Counted from the stretch's first letter, positions 27,289 through 36,944 are shown. The stretch is DNA of 64,000 nt from Cyclobacterium roseum (GCF_010119225.1 NZ_WNKF01000006.1:186001-250000); one strand, 5' to 3'. Notes: generated by a model not told the origin, from the letters alone. A program made the numbers and translations.

Positions 27289-28338
27289 TTATAAGATCAG
27301 CATGGCATCACCATAACTGAAGAACTTATAATTCTCTTTGATGGCTTCCTTGTATGCTTTCATTATCAAATCATATCCTCCGAAGGCAGATGCCGTCATG
27401 AGTAAGGTGGACTCTGGCAAATGAAAATTAGTGATCAGCGCATTGGCAATTTTAAATTCATAAGGAGGGATAATGAATTTATCTGTCCAGCCACTACTTG
27501 ACTTCAGACGGCCATTTGCGGTCACAGAAGATTCTATGGTTTTCAGCGAGGTGGTCCCCACAGCTACCACTCTTTTTTTGGTATCCAGCGACTTGTTAAC
27601 CAAGTCTACGGTTTCCTGGGGAATATCATAATTCTCCGAATCCATTTTATGCTTGGTAAGGTCCTCAACGTCTACCTGACGGAAAGTACCCAGACCAATG
27701 TGCAAGGTGATCGGACTGACTTCCACTCCTTTGATTTCCAACCTTTTTAACAGATGGGGAGTAAAATGCAGGCCCGCAGTAGGTGCCGCTACAGCCCCCA
27801 CATGTTTGGCGAAAATGGTCTGATAGCGCTCTCTGTCCGAATCGACCACATCCCGTTCGATAAATTCTTTCAGTATCGGTGTCTCTCCGAGCGTGTCAAT
27901 GGTTTTGTAAAATTCTTCATCCGTGCCATCAAACAGGAACCGAATGGTTCTACCCCTGGAGGTGGTGTTGTCTATCACCTCTGCTACCAGATCACTGTCT
28001 CCAAAATACAACTTGTTTCCAACACGTATTTTTCGCGCAGGATCCACCAGCACGTCCCAAAGCCTGAGATCCTGATTCAATTCCCTAAGCAGGAAAACTT
28101 CTATTTTCGCTCCCGTTTTTTCCTTATTTCCATACAGCCTGGCCGGAAATACTTTGGTATTATTGGTGACGAATACATCGCCCTCCCCAAAATACTCAAT
28201 GATATCCTTAAAAACCTTATGCTCTATTTTTCCGGTATCGCGATGAATCACCATCAATCTGGACTCATCCCGGTTTGCCGGAGGATGTAAGGATATAAGT
28301 TTTTTAGGAATTTCAAATTTGAAATCAGATAACTTCAT
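27289..28338 (-). CDS. queA: S-adenosylmethionine:tRNA ribosyltransferase-isomerase
   Basis: QueA moves the ribosyl group of S-adenosylmethionine to 7-aminomethyl-7-deazaguanine in tRNA, forming epoxyqueuosine, a late step of queuosine synthesis. The 349-residue protein has the N-terminal [24 protein letters not shown] motif, [14 protein letters not shown], and the C-terminal block [10 protein letters not shown] and [12 protein letters not shown], all invariant in QueA. The length is normal. Other queuosine genes are not in the window. A TATCTTTG -7 box lies about 50 bases upstream. Confidence 0.97.
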   Translation of the reverse strand: MKLSDFKFEIPKKLISLHPPANRDESRLMVIHRDTGKIEHKVFKDIIEYFGEGDVFVTNNTKVFPARLYGNKEKTGAKIEVFLLRELNQDLRLWDVLVDPARKIRVGNKLYFGDSDLVAEVIDNTTSRGRTIRFLFDGTDEEFYKTIDTLGETPILKEFIERDVVDSDRERYQTIFAKHVGAVAAPTAGLHFTPHLLKRLEIKGVEVSPITLHIGLGTFRQVDVEDLTKHKMDSENYDIPQETVDLVNKSLDTKKRVVAVGTTSLKTIESSVTANGRLKSSSGWTDKFIIPPYEFKIANALITNFHLPESTLLMTASAFGGYDLIMKAYKEAIKENYKFFSYGDAMLIL

Positions 28339-28387
28339 GTGTATTAATTTTGGAAATAACGAGTGAACGTAATTATCGTAAAAAATG

Positions 28388-28395
28388 CAAAGATA
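28388..28395 (-). promoter_or_regulatory. Putative -7 promoter element for queA
   Basis: On the minus strand the sequence reads TATCTTTG, a perfect TAnnTTTG box, 50 bases before the queA ATG. No TTG is found at the -33 distance. A near match for the divergent permease gene (TACCTTTA, 28405-28412) lies beside it on the plus strand. Confidence 0.35.
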
Positions 28396-28455
28396 GTAAG
28401 AATTTACCTTTATTCTACTTATCTTGTGGAATTGTTTTAAATTATCTTAACATTG

Positions 28456-29700
28456 ATGGTATTTCGTCTTATTTGGGAAAGTTTTCGCTTTGCAATGCAA
28501 GCATTAAAGTCCAACCTCACACGGACCATCCTCTCATTGCTAGGTGTAACGGTGGGGATTTTTGCCATCATTGCTGTTTTTACCCTGGTAGATTCTCTGG
28601 AACGGAACATCAAGGACAGCCTTACCTTTCTGGGCAGTAACGTCATCCGGGTAGACCGGTTTCCCTTTTCTTCCGGCCCCCAGGAATACCCCTGGTGGCG
28701 GTACTTCAGGAGACCGCCTGGTAACTATTCCGAATATGCTTTTTTGGATGAGCGACTCAAAAGTGCTGCTTCGGTAACCATCTTCGCCAACACCCGAACC
28801 ACGGTAAAGGCAGGAAGCAACGCATACGAAATGGCCAATCTGGACGGGGTGGTTTACAATCATAAAGAAGTATACGATATTCCCCTACAGGAAGGACGCT
28901 TTTTTACCCAAATGGAAATCAATTCCTCCAGAAATGTTTCGATTATAGGTGTCAAAATCGCCGATGCCCTGTTTCCCAACCAAAATCCCCTGGGAAAAGA
29001 GTTTAAAATCAAAGGATTAACGTTTATCGTAGTGGGAATTCTGGAAGAAGAAGGGGAAGGTCTCTTTGATACGCCTTCCAAAGACGAAGCCTTGCTGGTG
29101 CCTTATGGTGCCTTTAGTAAATTGTTTTATGTTGGCAAAAACGGAATCGAACCCACCATTGCTGCCAAAGGCAAGGAAGATGACCCGGGTTTGATTTACT
29201 TGGAAAACGAAATGGCCGGATTGCTCCGGGCAAAAAGAGGGTTAAAGCCTACTGAAGAGAATAATTTTGCATTGAACAAATCGGAGTTTATCCAGGACGC
29301 CGTGGGTTCCATTTTTGCCGTTATTTCCATCGCCGGCTGGGTGATCGGTGGGTTTTCGATATTGATCGGTGGTTTTGGAATCGCGAATATCATGTTTGTA
29401 TCCGTGAAAGAACGGACCGGCATTATAGGCATTCAAAAATCCCTGGGTGCAAAGAATTATTTTATTCTCCTGCAGTTTCTGTTTGAGGCCACCTTCTTGA
29501 GCCTTATAGGTGGATTGGCAGGGTTGTTAATCGTATTTGGGACCACGTTTATTTCCCTGGGCAATCTTGAAATTATCCTTAGCTTTAAAAATATACTGTT
29601 GGGAATCGGATTATCTTCGGCCATTGGGATTGCTTCGGGTATCATTCCCGCCTCCATGGCGGCCAAAATGGATCCGGTAGAAGCTATCCGTACGGCCTAA
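28456..29700 (+). CDS. ABC transporter permease, MacB/FtsX type
   Basis: A 414-residue permease of the MacB/FtsX (type VII ABC) class. It has a first membrane segment near residue 25-47 (LSLLGVTVGIFAIIAVFTLV), a large periplasmic MacB-PCD domain (about 50-270), and three C-terminal membrane segments (about 280-400) with the FtsX motif MFVSVKERTGIIGIQKSLGA. MacB-type pumps move lipoproteins, peptides or antibiotics by mechanotransmission. No ATPase gene is beside it, so the partner must be encoded elsewhere. The ATG at 28456 is chosen over a TTG three bases upstream. Confidence 0.9.
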   Translation: MVFRLIWESFRFAMQALKSNLTRTILSLLGVTVGIFAIIAVFTLVDSLERNIKDSLTFLGSNVIRVDRFPFSSGPQEYPWWRYFRRPPGNYSEYAFLDERLKSAASVTIFANTRTTVKAGSNAYEMANLDGVVYNHKEVYDIPLQEGRFFTQMEINSSRNVSIIGVKIADALFPNQNPLGKEFKIKGLTFIVVGILEEEGEGLFDTPSKDEALLVPYGAFSKLFYVGKNGIEPTIAAKGKEDDPGLIYLENEMAGLLRAKRGLKPTEENNFALNKSEFIQDAVGSIFAVISIAGWVIGGFSILIGGFGIANIMFVSVKERTGIIGIQKSLGAKNYFILLQFLFEATFLSLIGGLAGLLIVFGTTFISLGNLEIILSFKNILLGIGLSSAIGIASGIIPASMAAKMDPVEAIRTA

Positions 29701-29733
29701 CGACTACCGGAATCCGAAGATATCCGCTGTTGA

Positions 29734-30783
29734 CTATTCTTCTTTTTTACTTTTTCCGTTGGATTTGGCTTTTTCCTTGCTATCCTTCAGTATGCCTGCT
29801 TTTTCTTTGATTTTAAGCTCCAGCTCTTCCATTAATTCCGGATTGTCCAGCAGCAGGGTTTTGACAGCATCCCTTCCTTGCCCCAATTTGTTTCCCTCAT
29901 AAGAGAACCAGGAGCCTGCCTTCTTTACAATTTCGAATTCCACACCCAAATCGATGATTTCGCCTACTTTGGAAATGCCCTCACCGTACATGATATCAAA
30001 TTCCACGACCTTAAAAGGCGGAGAAACCTTGTTTTTCACTACTTTCACTTTGGTTCGGTTGCCCAGAATATTATCCGGACCTTCCTTGATTTGGCCTATC
30101 CTTCGTATGTCCAGCCGTACCGAAGCATAAAACTTCAGCGCATTACCACCGGTGGTGGTTTCAGGATTACCAAACATCACTCCTATTTTTTCCCGAAGCT
30201 GGTTAATAAAAATGCAGGCACAGCCTGTTTTATTGATAGCACCGGTCAGTTTACGCAGGGCTTGTGACATCAATCGGGCCTGAAGACCCATTTTAGAATC
30301 ACCCATCTCGCCTTCTAATTCTCCTTTGGGAACCAGTGCTGCCACCGAGTCAATCACGATGATGTCTATGGCTCCAGACCGGATCAGGTGTTCGGTTATC
30401 TCCAGAGCCTGCTCCCCACTGTCCGGCTGGGAAATCAGCAAATTTTCGATGTCGATTCCGAGCTTTTCCGCATAGGACTTATCGAAGGCATGCTCCGCAT
30501 CGATGAAAGCGGCCAGGCCACCTGCTTTTTGGGCCTCGGCGATACAGTGCATGGAAAGGGTGGTTTTACCAGAAGATTCCGGTCCGTATATTTCGATCAC
30601 CCGCCCTCTGGGTACGCCGCCAATTCCCAATGCCATGTCCAAGCCCAGGGAACCGGTAGAAATGGCCGGCACGTCCAGCACCACGTTGTCGCTCAGTTTC
30701 ATTACCGTACCTTTGCCATAGGTTTTCTCCAGCTTATCCAGGGTTAGCTGCAGGGCTTTTAATTTCTCAGTGTTCGCACTCAT
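29734..30783 (-). CDS. recA: Recombinase RecA
   Basis: RecA forms ATP-dependent filaments on single-stranded DNA, exchanges strands and triggers LexA cleavage where LexA exists. The 349 residues show the Walker A GPESSGKT (67-74), the Walker B region [12 protein letters not shown], loop L1 ([20 protein letters not shown]) and loop L2 ([22 protein letters not shown]). The C-terminal tail is lysine-rich and serine-rich ([14 protein letters not shown]), unlike the acidic tail of E. coli RecA. No SOS-box palindrome is obvious upstream. Confidence 0.98.
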   Translation of the reverse strand: MSANTEKLKALQLTLDKLEKTYGKGTVMKLSDNVVLDVPAISTGSLGLDMALGIGGVPRGRVIEIYGPESSGKTTLSMHCIAEAQKAGGLAAFIDAEHAFDKSYAEKLGIDIENLLISQPDSGEQALEITEHLIRSGAIDIIVIDSVAALVPKGELEGEMGDSKMGLQARLMSQALRKLTGAINKTGCACIFINQLREKIGVMFGNPETTTGGNALKFYASVRLDIRRIGQIKEGPDNILGNRTKVKVVKNKVSPPFKVVEFDIMYGEGISKVGEIIDLGVEFEIVKKAGSWFSYEGNKLGQGRDAVKTLLLDNPELMEELELKIKEKAGILKDSKEKAKSNGKSKKEE

Positions 30784-30868
30784 ACTATGTATCTTCAGAA
30801 GTTAAAATCGTTCAATTGATAATGTGAAAGTAAACATTCGAGGGATCATTCACAACTCCGGATAACCA

Positions 30869-30898
30869 TTGTTTTCCGATTTCGTTAGTATAGCTTTG
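30869..30898 (+). promoter_or_regulatory. Canonical Bacteroidota promoter for the DUF3108 gene
   Basis: TTG at 30869-30871, a 19-base spacer and TAGCTTTG at 30891-30898 give an exact match to the Bacteroidota -33/-7 consensus. The ATG at 30967 leaves a leader of roughly 60 bases. Confidence 0.6.
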
Positions 30899-30966
30899 AA
30901 GAAACCGGTCCCTGGCATTGATAGTCAAAATGGTACGGACTTTGAAGTAAACGCTTTTAAAAACGC

Positions 30967-31761
30967 ATGGTCTTACAGCTGCAAACCATCTTACTAACGC
31001 TCCTTTTACTGGTACATTTCCAGGCTCCTGATCCGGTACCGGCAAGAAAAAACCAGGCGTTTGGCAAAGGAGAAACACTGACCTTTAATGTCAGCTACTT
31101 TTTTATCAATGCCGCCGAAGCAAAAATGGTCATTTCGGATGATATCCACCGGGTGAATGGCAAGCCAGCCTACAAAATTGATGTGTATGGCAAAACGCTT
31201 AATATTTTCAAACTTTTTTATGTGAAAGATAATTGGGGTACCTACATTGACACGGCCCGAATCGTCCCTTACCGCTCTTACCGTCACATTGAAGAAGGCA
31301 ATTATCGCAAGCACGAAGTCATTGATTTTGACCAGGAGGATGGGAAAGCCGAAGTGAAACTGTACGACCGGGAAAATGAAAAACTGGTTAAAACGGAGAA
31401 ATTTGACGTCCCTAATCAGGTTCAGGATATAGTGAGCGGGTATTACTTGCTGCGGACCATGGATTTTCAGGGATTGAGAAAGGGGGATGAAATTAGCATT
31501 AAGGGATTTTTCGATGAAAAAAATTATAACCTAAAGTTAATATACGAGGGTAAAGATGATGTATCCACTTCCCTGGGTGATTTTGACACCCATGTATTCA
31601 GCCCTGTGATGCCCAGTAATAAATTATTTCGGGGCAAAAAGCCTATCAAAATGTGGATTACAGCTGATGAAAACCGGATACCGGTAAAGATTAAAGCCAG
31701 CATGGTGGTAGGTTCCATCAATATGGACATTGTATCCGCCGAAGGATTACGTAACAATTGA
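30967..31761 (+). CDS. DUF3108 family exported protein
   Basis: A 264-residue protein with an N-terminal signal segment (LQTILLTLLLLVHFQA, about 4-19) and a DUF3108 domain covering the rest. The GETLTFNVSYFFINAAEAKM start and the FKLFYVKDNWGTYID block are typical of this beta-rich periplasmic or lipid-barrel-like family, whose function is unknown. It is monocistronic, divergent from recA, with its own strong promoter. The next gene is a response regulator 130-150 bases downstream, with a separate promoter. Confidence 0.85.
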   Translation: MVLQLQTILLTLLLLVHFQAPDPVPARKNQAFGKGETLTFNVSYFFINAAEAKMVISDDIHRVNGKPAYKIDVYGKTLNIFKLFYVKDNWGTYIDTARIVPYRSYRHIEEGNYRKHEVIDFDQEDGKAEVKLYDRENEKLVKTEKFDVPNQVQDIVSGYYLLRTMDFQGLRKGDEISIKGFFDEKNYNLKLIYEGKDDVSTSLGDFDTHVFSPVMPSNKLFRGKKPIKMWITADENRIPVKIKASMVVGSINMDIVSAEGLRNN

Positions 31762-31868
31762 TTAACACCTGGTTAATAGTAGCCTGACACATTTTAAATT
31801 CACCTCAAAAATTTACGATTCTTCTGGTCAATCCGATCGGGATATAAAGCTATTTTTTATATTTTACC

Positions 31869-31876
31869 TACCTTTG
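31869..31876 (+). promoter_or_regulatory. Putative -7 promoter element for the two-component genes
   Basis: TACCTTTG is a perfect TAnnTTTG box. An upstream ATG at 31890 would leave only a few leader bases, while the ATG at 31911 leaves a normal leader, which helps to choose the latter start. No -33 TTG is seen. Confidence 0.45.
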
Positions 31877-31910
31877 CATATCAATTTTAATGTACTGTTG
31901 TTATCAATCC

Positions 31911-32600
31911 ATGAGTGACAAACAAAAGTTAAAAGTCCTGGTAGTGGACGACGAAGAAGATATCATCGAAATCGTCACCTACAATTTGGAAAAAGAAGGG
32001 TATGAAGTAAGTGCCGCTCAGGACGGAATACAGGCCGTCAAAAAAGCCCGTACCTTCCAACCCGATGTCATCCTGCTGGACATCATGATGCCCAATCAGG
32101 ACGGAGTGGAAACCTGTCGGCAAATCAGGGATATTCCCGAGCTAAAAAACACCTTCATTATCTTTTTAACGGCACGCTCCGAGGAATATTCAGAGGTAGC
32201 CGCCTTCGATGTAGGGGCGGACGATTACATCCACAAACCGATCAAACCGAGGGCGCTCGTTAGTCGCATTGGTGCCTTGTTTCGCCGGGAAAATAAAAAA
32301 GAACCGGACAGTACTAAAATTGAAATCAGGGATCTGGTCATTGACCGAAGCAGTTATACCATTTCTCAATCGGGAAAGACCATCATCCTTCCTAAAAAGG
32401 AGTTTGAACTGCTCTACTTTCTAGCAAAGAACCCCAACATGGTATTCAGCCGGGATGAGTTGCTCAAAAACATCTGGGGAGCCGACGTGTTTGTGCTGGC
32501 ACGGACGGTAGACGTGCACATCCGAAAGGTTCGGGAAAAAATTGGCGATGACTATATTTTCACCGTAAAAGGAGTCGGCTATAAGTTTAATTTAATCTAA
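31911..32600 (+). CDS. Response regulator, OmpR/PhoB family
   Basis: A 229-residue DNA-binding response regulator. The receiver domain (about 6-125) has the acidic pair D13-D14, the phosphorylated D57 in ILLDIMMPNQDG, the switch threonine in FLTARSEE and Lys in DDYIHKPIKP. The C-terminal winged helix (about 135-229) has LPKKEFELLYFLAKNPNMVFSR and the VDVHIRKVREKIG recognition helix. This matches PhoB/RprY-type regulators. The ATG at 31911 is preferred because the seven extra residues from 31890 are not family-like and would start almost at the transcript end. The histidine kinase starts seven bases after its stop. Confidence 0.95.
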   Translation: MSDKQKLKVLVVDDEEDIIEIVTYNLEKEGYEVSAAQDGIQAVKKARTFQPDVILLDIMMPNQDGVETCRQIRDIPELKNTFIIFLTARSEEYSEVAAFDVGADDYIHKPIKPRALVSRIGALFRRENKKEPDSTKIEIRDLVIDRSSYTISQSGKTIILPKKEFELLYFLAKNPNMVFSRDELLKNIWGADVFVLARTVDVHIRKVREKIGDDYIFTVKGVGYKFNLI

Positions 32601-32607
32601 GGCCGGC

Positions 32608-33672
32608 ATGTTCAGTACTTCCAGGGGAATTGCGTTTGTACTGGCCGTATCCATCGCCTTGCTTTTGGTGGCCTTTTTGTCCCTGATTGATGAAGTGGGG
32701 GCCATGGTCTTGCTGGCCTCCGGAGCGCTTTCCTTCTCCATTTCTTACCTGCTCATCCACCTAAGCCTGGAATTTCTGGTGTTTAAGGAAATCAGCAATA
32801 TTTACAACGTACTGGAAAAAATCCAGCGCAAGGACGTATCCTTCAAGGGCGTAAAAAAAATCAAAGCCTCCCTGCCCCCCTTAAAAAGCATCCAAACCAA
32901 CATCAACGAATATGCCGCGGCTAAAAACCGGGAAATCGAAACCCTGCAAAAAAACGAAACCTTCCGGAAGGAATTTATTGCCGATATTTCCCATGAACTA
33001 AAAACGCCAATTTTTGCTGCGCAAGGCTATATCCATACCTTGCTGGACGGGGCGGTGGAAGACCATACCGTCAGGGATAAATTTCTGAAACGTGCCGCCA
33101 AAAGCCTGAACAACCTGGACAACCTGGTGCAGGACCTGATCACCATCAACCAGATTGAAAGTGGCTTTATCCGCTTTCATCCGGTTCAATTTGACCTGCG
33201 GGAGACCATATTGGAAGTAATCGAACAACTGGAGGGCAAGGCCCACAAACGGGATATACGAATTCATTTTCAGCATTCCCCTGAGGAACGATATTTCACG
33301 CATGCCGACCGGGAGAAAATATTCCGGGTGCTCCAAAACCTGGTCTCCAATGCCATCAAATATAACAAAGACGGAGGGGAAGTTACGATTCAAGTAAAAA
33401 ACCATAAAAACCACCTGACGGTCAAAATAAAAGACCAGGGCATGGGCATTCATCCCGAGGACCTGAAGCGTATTTTCGAACGTTTTTACCGGGTAGAAAA
33501 GAGCCGCTCCCGGGAGAAGGGAGGAACGGGGCTGGGCCTGGCCATCGTCAAGCACATTCTGGAAGGCCACAAAAGCACCATTTCCGTAAGTTCCATCGTC
33601 GGTAAGGGCTCGGTTTTCAGCTTTGACCTGCCAGTGGGGAGCAGCCCGGTAAGGTTGGAAAAAAAGAGCTAA
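32608..33672 (+). CDS. Sensor histidine kinase, PhoR-like
   Basis: A 354-residue inner-membrane kinase that should phosphorylate the regulator encoded just upstream. Two closely spaced membrane segments occupy about residues 6-55, so there is almost no periplasmic sensor domain. The dimerisation helix has His129 in IADISHELKTP, followed by the HATPase domain with VLQNLVSNAIKYN (N box), DQGMGIHPEDL (G1), FERFYRVEKSRSREKGGTGLGLAIVK (F and G2 boxes). The layout is like PhoR, which senses phosphate status via the Pst transporter; no pst genes are here, so the signal is open. Confidence 0.93.
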   Translation: MFSTSRGIAFVLAVSIALLLVAFLSLIDEVGAMVLLASGALSFSISYLLIHLSLEFLVFKEISNIYNVLEKIQRKDVSFKGVKKIKASLPPLKSIQTNINEYAAAKNREIETLQKNETFRKEFIADISHELKTPIFAAQGYIHTLLDGAVEDHTVRDKFLKRAAKSLNNLDNLVQDLITINQIESGFIRFHPVQFDLRETILEVIEQLEGKAHKRDIRIHFQHSPEERYFTHADREKIFRVLQNLVSNAIKYNKDGGEVTIQVKNHKNHLTVKIKDQGMGIHPEDLKRIFERFYRVEKSRSREKGGTGLGLAIVKHILEGHKSTISVSSIVGKGSVFSFDLPVGSSPVRLEKKS

Positions 33673-33945
33673 AAATATAGGGACAGACCCTGTTGGTCAA
33701 ATTCCGGGGAATTCATCTACCCGACCCGAAAGAGGTTCAACTGAAACCACCCGCTGCCCCCCTTGCAAACCCTTAGCGGAGGCCGCAAGAAAAGGGGTTC
33801 ACGCATCCGCCGCAGCGGAGGCGCAGCGAGATAAAATCCACTAACCGAAATCGGTTTATCAACCAGTCGATTCGCTGGCGTTCATACGTACGCCCCGGAG
33901 CGAATGGATATGATATGCCAGGCTTTATCTAAATTCAACTTCTCC
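33673..33945. other. GC-rich structured intergenic stretch
   Basis: There is no credible gene in these 273 bases. The base composition is richer in G and C than neighbouring intergenic DNA. It contains several potential hairpins: TCCGC-cgca-GCGGA at 33806-33819, and a longer one where ATTCGCTGGCGT (33870-33881) can pair with ACGCC (33890-33894) and AGCGAAT (33899-33905) around a CCGG bulge. It may be a dispersed repeat or a decayed element. Confidence 0.5.
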
Positions 33946-34617
33946 CTATTGCTCAAACACAAGAGAGTCGGTTTTCACACCCAGCTCTCCCAGTGCTTTT
34001 TCAACTGCTTTCATAAACCCTTCCGGCCCACATAAGTAAAAATGACGATTTTCAAAATGCGTGATTTTCTTCTCTAAATACGCCTTGTCTATCCTTCCCT
34101 GGTCATAGGCCGTATCTGCTTGTTTTTCGATGATATTATGAAATTTATGACCCAAAATGGATTTTAATTCCTCAAAAAGAATGATGTCATCATTGGTCTT
34201 GTTGGCAAATACTAGTTCGTTATTACCGATTTGATTTTTTTGACGCAAGTCTCGGAAAATAGAGATAAACGGAGTGACTCCAGCTCCTCCGGCAATGAAC
34301 ACCCCTTCTCCCTTATAGGAGATCGCACCCCAGGCATCCCCAATCTCCAGGCTGTCACCCGGAACAGCCTCTCGCAGGCGCTTGGTCACTCCCTCGTGAT
34401 CCGTGTAGGTCTTGATGGTGAATTCCAGATTTGGGTCTGATGGGAGGCTAGTAAACGTAAAAGGTCGCTTTTCTTCCTCCCAACCTTCTTTAAGCAGGCT
34501 CACTTCGGTAGCCTGTCCCGGTTCAAAGGTATATCCCTTGGGTTTCTCCGTCTGAAAAGCGAAGGTATCGTGCGTAACTTGTTTTTTATCTAAAATTTTT
34601 ACTTTAAAATTTTCCAT
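33946..34617 (-). CDS. Flavodoxin/ferredoxin reductase-like flavoprotein
   Basis: A 223-residue FAD/NAD(P)-binding reductase of the ferredoxin-NADP reductase superfamily, without a fused iron-sulfur domain. The FAD-binding RPFTFTS (about 51-57) replaces the usual RxYS, followed by the pyridine-nucleotide motif GGAGVTPFISIFR (about 110-122) and the C-terminal YLCGPEGFMKAV block. It ends in an aromatic residue region (LVFEQ). The electron acceptor is unknown; flavodoxin, ferredoxin or a globin-like protein are options. It is monocistronic and divergent from the MFS gene. Confidence 0.85.
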   Translation of the reverse strand: MENFKVKILDKKQVTHDTFAFQTEKPKGYTFEPGQATEVSLLKEGWEEEKRPFTFTSLPSDPNLEFTIKTYTDHEGVTKRLREAVPGDSLEIGDAWGAISYKGEGVFIAGGAGVTPFISIFRDLRQKNQIGNNELVFANKTNDDIILFEELKSILGHKFHNIIEKQADTAYDQGRIDKAYLEKKITHFENRHFYLCGPEGFMKAVEKALGELGVKTDSLVFEQ

Positions 34618-34730
34618 AATAGCGTTTATTTCTGTTAAAAACCTAACAATTATGAAGCAAACATTAATCCAAGAATGGAAATATTCCAGGGAATTTTTAC
34701 TTTCGTGACCGGCGTATTACCAAATCAAAA

Positions 34731-36032
34731 ATGAAAATAAGCGAACGCGTATACGAATGGATCACAGATGAGGGTGAAGTACGGGCTTGTGCCAATATTT
34801 CCGAGGAAGCCTGCCGGGAAACACCTTCTAATTTTTTTAAAAATGTATGCAGCGGTGCCTTGTCCAAATTGGCAGGACAATTGGTTAGTCCCGGTACTAC
34901 CCTCCCCTGGGTGTTGGCGGCTATGGGAGTCCCGGCAGCCTTTTCGGGAGCCCTGGTCCCCATCAAGGATGCCGGATCCCTATTACCGCAATTAATAGTA
35001 TCCGCAAAAATCCGGTCCTATCCCATTAGAAAATGGTTTTGGGTCATCCCTGCCTGGATTCAGGCACTGGCATTATTGGCCATGGCCTTTGTGGTCTGGA
35101 ATCTGGATGGCGTTTTGGGTGGCTGGCTGTTGCTGGCCTGCCTGGCCCTGTTTAGCATTAGCAGTGGGGTAGCCAGCATCAGTTTTAAAGACGTGACGGC
35201 CAAGACCACTCCAAAAGGAAAAAGGGGGCAACTGCTCGCCATGCGGGCAACCTCCGGCGGCATTCTGACACTCTTGGTAGGTGGCTTAATTCTTGCCGAT
35301 TTTTTCCAAAACAGCGATCGGGAATTCCTGTTTATGCTGGTTCTCTCCGGAGCAGTCCTTTGGGTATTGTCCGGATTTCTATTCAGCCTTATAACGGAGG
35401 AAAAAGGGGCTACCTCCGGAGGCAGGACACCCATTCAGGAAATTAAAAAGGCCTGGACCTTTTGGCAAGAAGACCGAAACTTGCGGATGTTCATTTTTAC
35501 CCGGGGCTTGTTGATGGCCATTCCCCTGGCCCAACCGTTTTTCGTGCTGCTGGGGAGAGCCGAAATCGGGGAAGAAGTAAGTAATCTGGGGATAATGGTG
35601 CTGGCTGCGGGAATTGGCAGTGTCATCAGCAGCCCCTTCTGGGGGAGATTTGCCGATCGGTCCAGCAAAAAACTCATGATTGTCATTGCGCTATTGGGAA
35701 TGGTTAACATTGCGCTGATGGCCTTGTTTCCACTTTGGCCCGCCTTCCTTCAGAATAGCTACACGTTTGCGGTTCTATTTCTAATACAGGTCATGGCTCA
35801 TGGCGGCGCCCGGTTAAGCAGAAAAACGTACCTGGTAGATTTTGCCCCCGAAAAGGACAGGCCCTCCTATGTATCCCTTTCCAATACCGCTATTGGCATG
35901 TTCACATTAATTGGAGCAGGTCTCGGAAGCTTGGCAGGTATTTTCGGTATTCAGCCCATGCTTTGGATTTTTTCGGCCCTACTGCTTATGGCCGCCCTTT
36001 TGGGAAGCCAGCTAGCGGAAGCGCAAGATTGA
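34731..36032 (+). CDS. MFS transporter
   Basis: A 433-residue major facilitator superfamily transporter. About eleven or twelve hydrophobic segments are visible after a roughly 45-residue soluble N-terminal part that is rich in charged residues. The loop motif GRFADRSSKKLM (near residue 305) resembles the conserved MFS loop. In the first half, GVASISFKDVTAKTTPKGKRGQLLA has the equivalent cytoplasmic loop. The substrate cannot be read from sequence. Confidence 0.82.
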   Translation: MKISERVYEWITDEGEVRACANISEEACRETPSNFFKNVCSGALSKLAGQLVSPGTTLPWVLAAMGVPAAFSGALVPIKDAGSLLPQLIVSAKIRSYPIRKWFWVIPAWIQALALLAMAFVVWNLDGVLGGWLLLACLALFSISSGVASISFKDVTAKTTPKGKRGQLLAMRATSGGILTLLVGGLILADFFQNSDREFLFMLVLSGAVLWVLSGFLFSLITEEKGATSGGRTPIQEIKKAWTFWQEDRNLRMFIFTRGLLMAIPLAQPFFVLLGRAEIGEEVSNLGIMVLAAGIGSVISSPFWGRFADRSSKKLMIVIALLGMVNIALMALFPLWPAFLQNSYTFAVLFLIQVMAHGGARLSRKTYLVDFAPEKDRPSYVSLSNTAIGMFTLIGAGLGSLAGIFGIQPMLWIFSALLLMAALLGSQLAEAQD

Positions 36033-36119
36033 AATCCCTAATTTTCCCTGAATCGTTAGGAAGGCTTTAAATCCATCTAAAATTTTATGTAGCCTAAACT
36101 GATTTACAACCCTTGATTA

Positions 36120-36143
36120 TTGTAATTTATTTTATAAATACAA
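36120..36143. promoter_or_regulatory. AT-rich dyad upstream of the Rossmann protein gene
   Basis: TTGTA-a-TTTAT-ttt-ATAAA-TACAA is a near-perfect inverted repeat with a T-N11-A core (T36126, A36138), the shape bound by LysR regulators. A near-consensus -7 box (TATATTTC, 36184-36191) follows. Confidence 0.4.
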
Positions 36144-36247
36144 TTTATTCATTATATTATTTTATACCTACCGATTAATTCACTATATTTCTTCTATAAA
36201 TCTATTGACAGAAGTGAACGTGGGTAAGAAAATAAATCGATTTTGAC

Positions 36248-36865
36248 ATGATGAATATCGCAATTTTAGGAGAAAGTAAGCTGGCAAGAAGCCTGGGAAA
36301 CCGGTATATGAACAGGGGGATTGAAGTAATTTTTGGGGTGAAAACAAATTTTGAAATCAAGGACATCGAATGGAAAATTTACAATAAATTACTGGATAAA
36401 GTACTATCCTATTCAGAGGCTATCGCAAAAGCGGAAATTGTTTTTATATGTTGCGAAAACGAATGCCTGCCGTCGGTTTGTGACTCGCTGCTTCAGGAAA
36501 ACAATCCCGATACCATCATCATCGATTGCACCAACAGTTCGTATACCGAAGGTAACGCTGGAAATGCCTCCCTCATTCAGGAGCAGTTGGGAGATAAAAA
36601 CCTATATAAAGCCTTTAATAACCTGGGCATGGACTATCCAAATTCAGATCCACTGGGAGTAATACAGGAAACCTACTATTGCGGGGAAAACAATGAAAAC
36701 AAAGCCAAGGTGAAAAAATGGATCGAATTAGCCGGTTTTAAAGCCATTGACGCGGGAGCCTACGATAGTGCCCAGCTGCTGGAGGCCTTTTATCACCTGA
36801 AAATGAAAATAGCGCACCAGCAAAATCAAAACAGCCAATGTCATTTTAAGCTAATTTCAGTGTAG
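36248..36865 (+). CDS. NAD(P)-binding Rossmann protein, F420-dependent NADP reductase-like
   Basis: A 205-residue protein whose first 90 residues form a Rossmann fold: NIAILGESKLARSLGNRY, then EVIFGVK ending strand two, then ADIVF-like AEIVFICCEN and TIIIDCTNS. This pattern belongs to the family of coenzyme-F420-dependent NADP oxidoreductases and related NADP reductases. The glycine motif is changed: G8-E-S10-K-L-A13 rather than GxGxxG. Bacteroidota are not known to make F420, so another substrate is likely. It stands alone, 164 bases upstream of a LysR gene, and shares AT-rich dyads with the sbtA promoter, hinting at common control. Confidence 0.65.
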   Translation: MMNIAILGESKLARSLGNRYMNRGIEVIFGVKTNFEIKDIEWKIYNKLLDKVLSYSEAIAKAEIVFICCENECLPSVCDSLLQENNPDTIIIDCTNSSYTEGNAGNASLIQEQLGDKNLYKAFNNLGMDYPNSDPLGVIQETYYCGENNENKAKVKKWIELAGFKAIDAGAYDSAQLLEAFYHLKMKIAHQQNQNSQCHFKLISV

Positions 36866-36944
36866 CCCAATCATCGATTAGATCAGGATTTACACTTAGA
36901 AGGGCATTTTTAAAACTTCTTATACCTTTCCAGGTTTTCGTTTG

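Noticed and set aside
31761-31777. ATTAAC-N5-GTTAAT dyad after the DUF3108 gene, considered as a terminator
   Set aside because: The stem is short and AT-rich and no T-run follows; it is probably chance.
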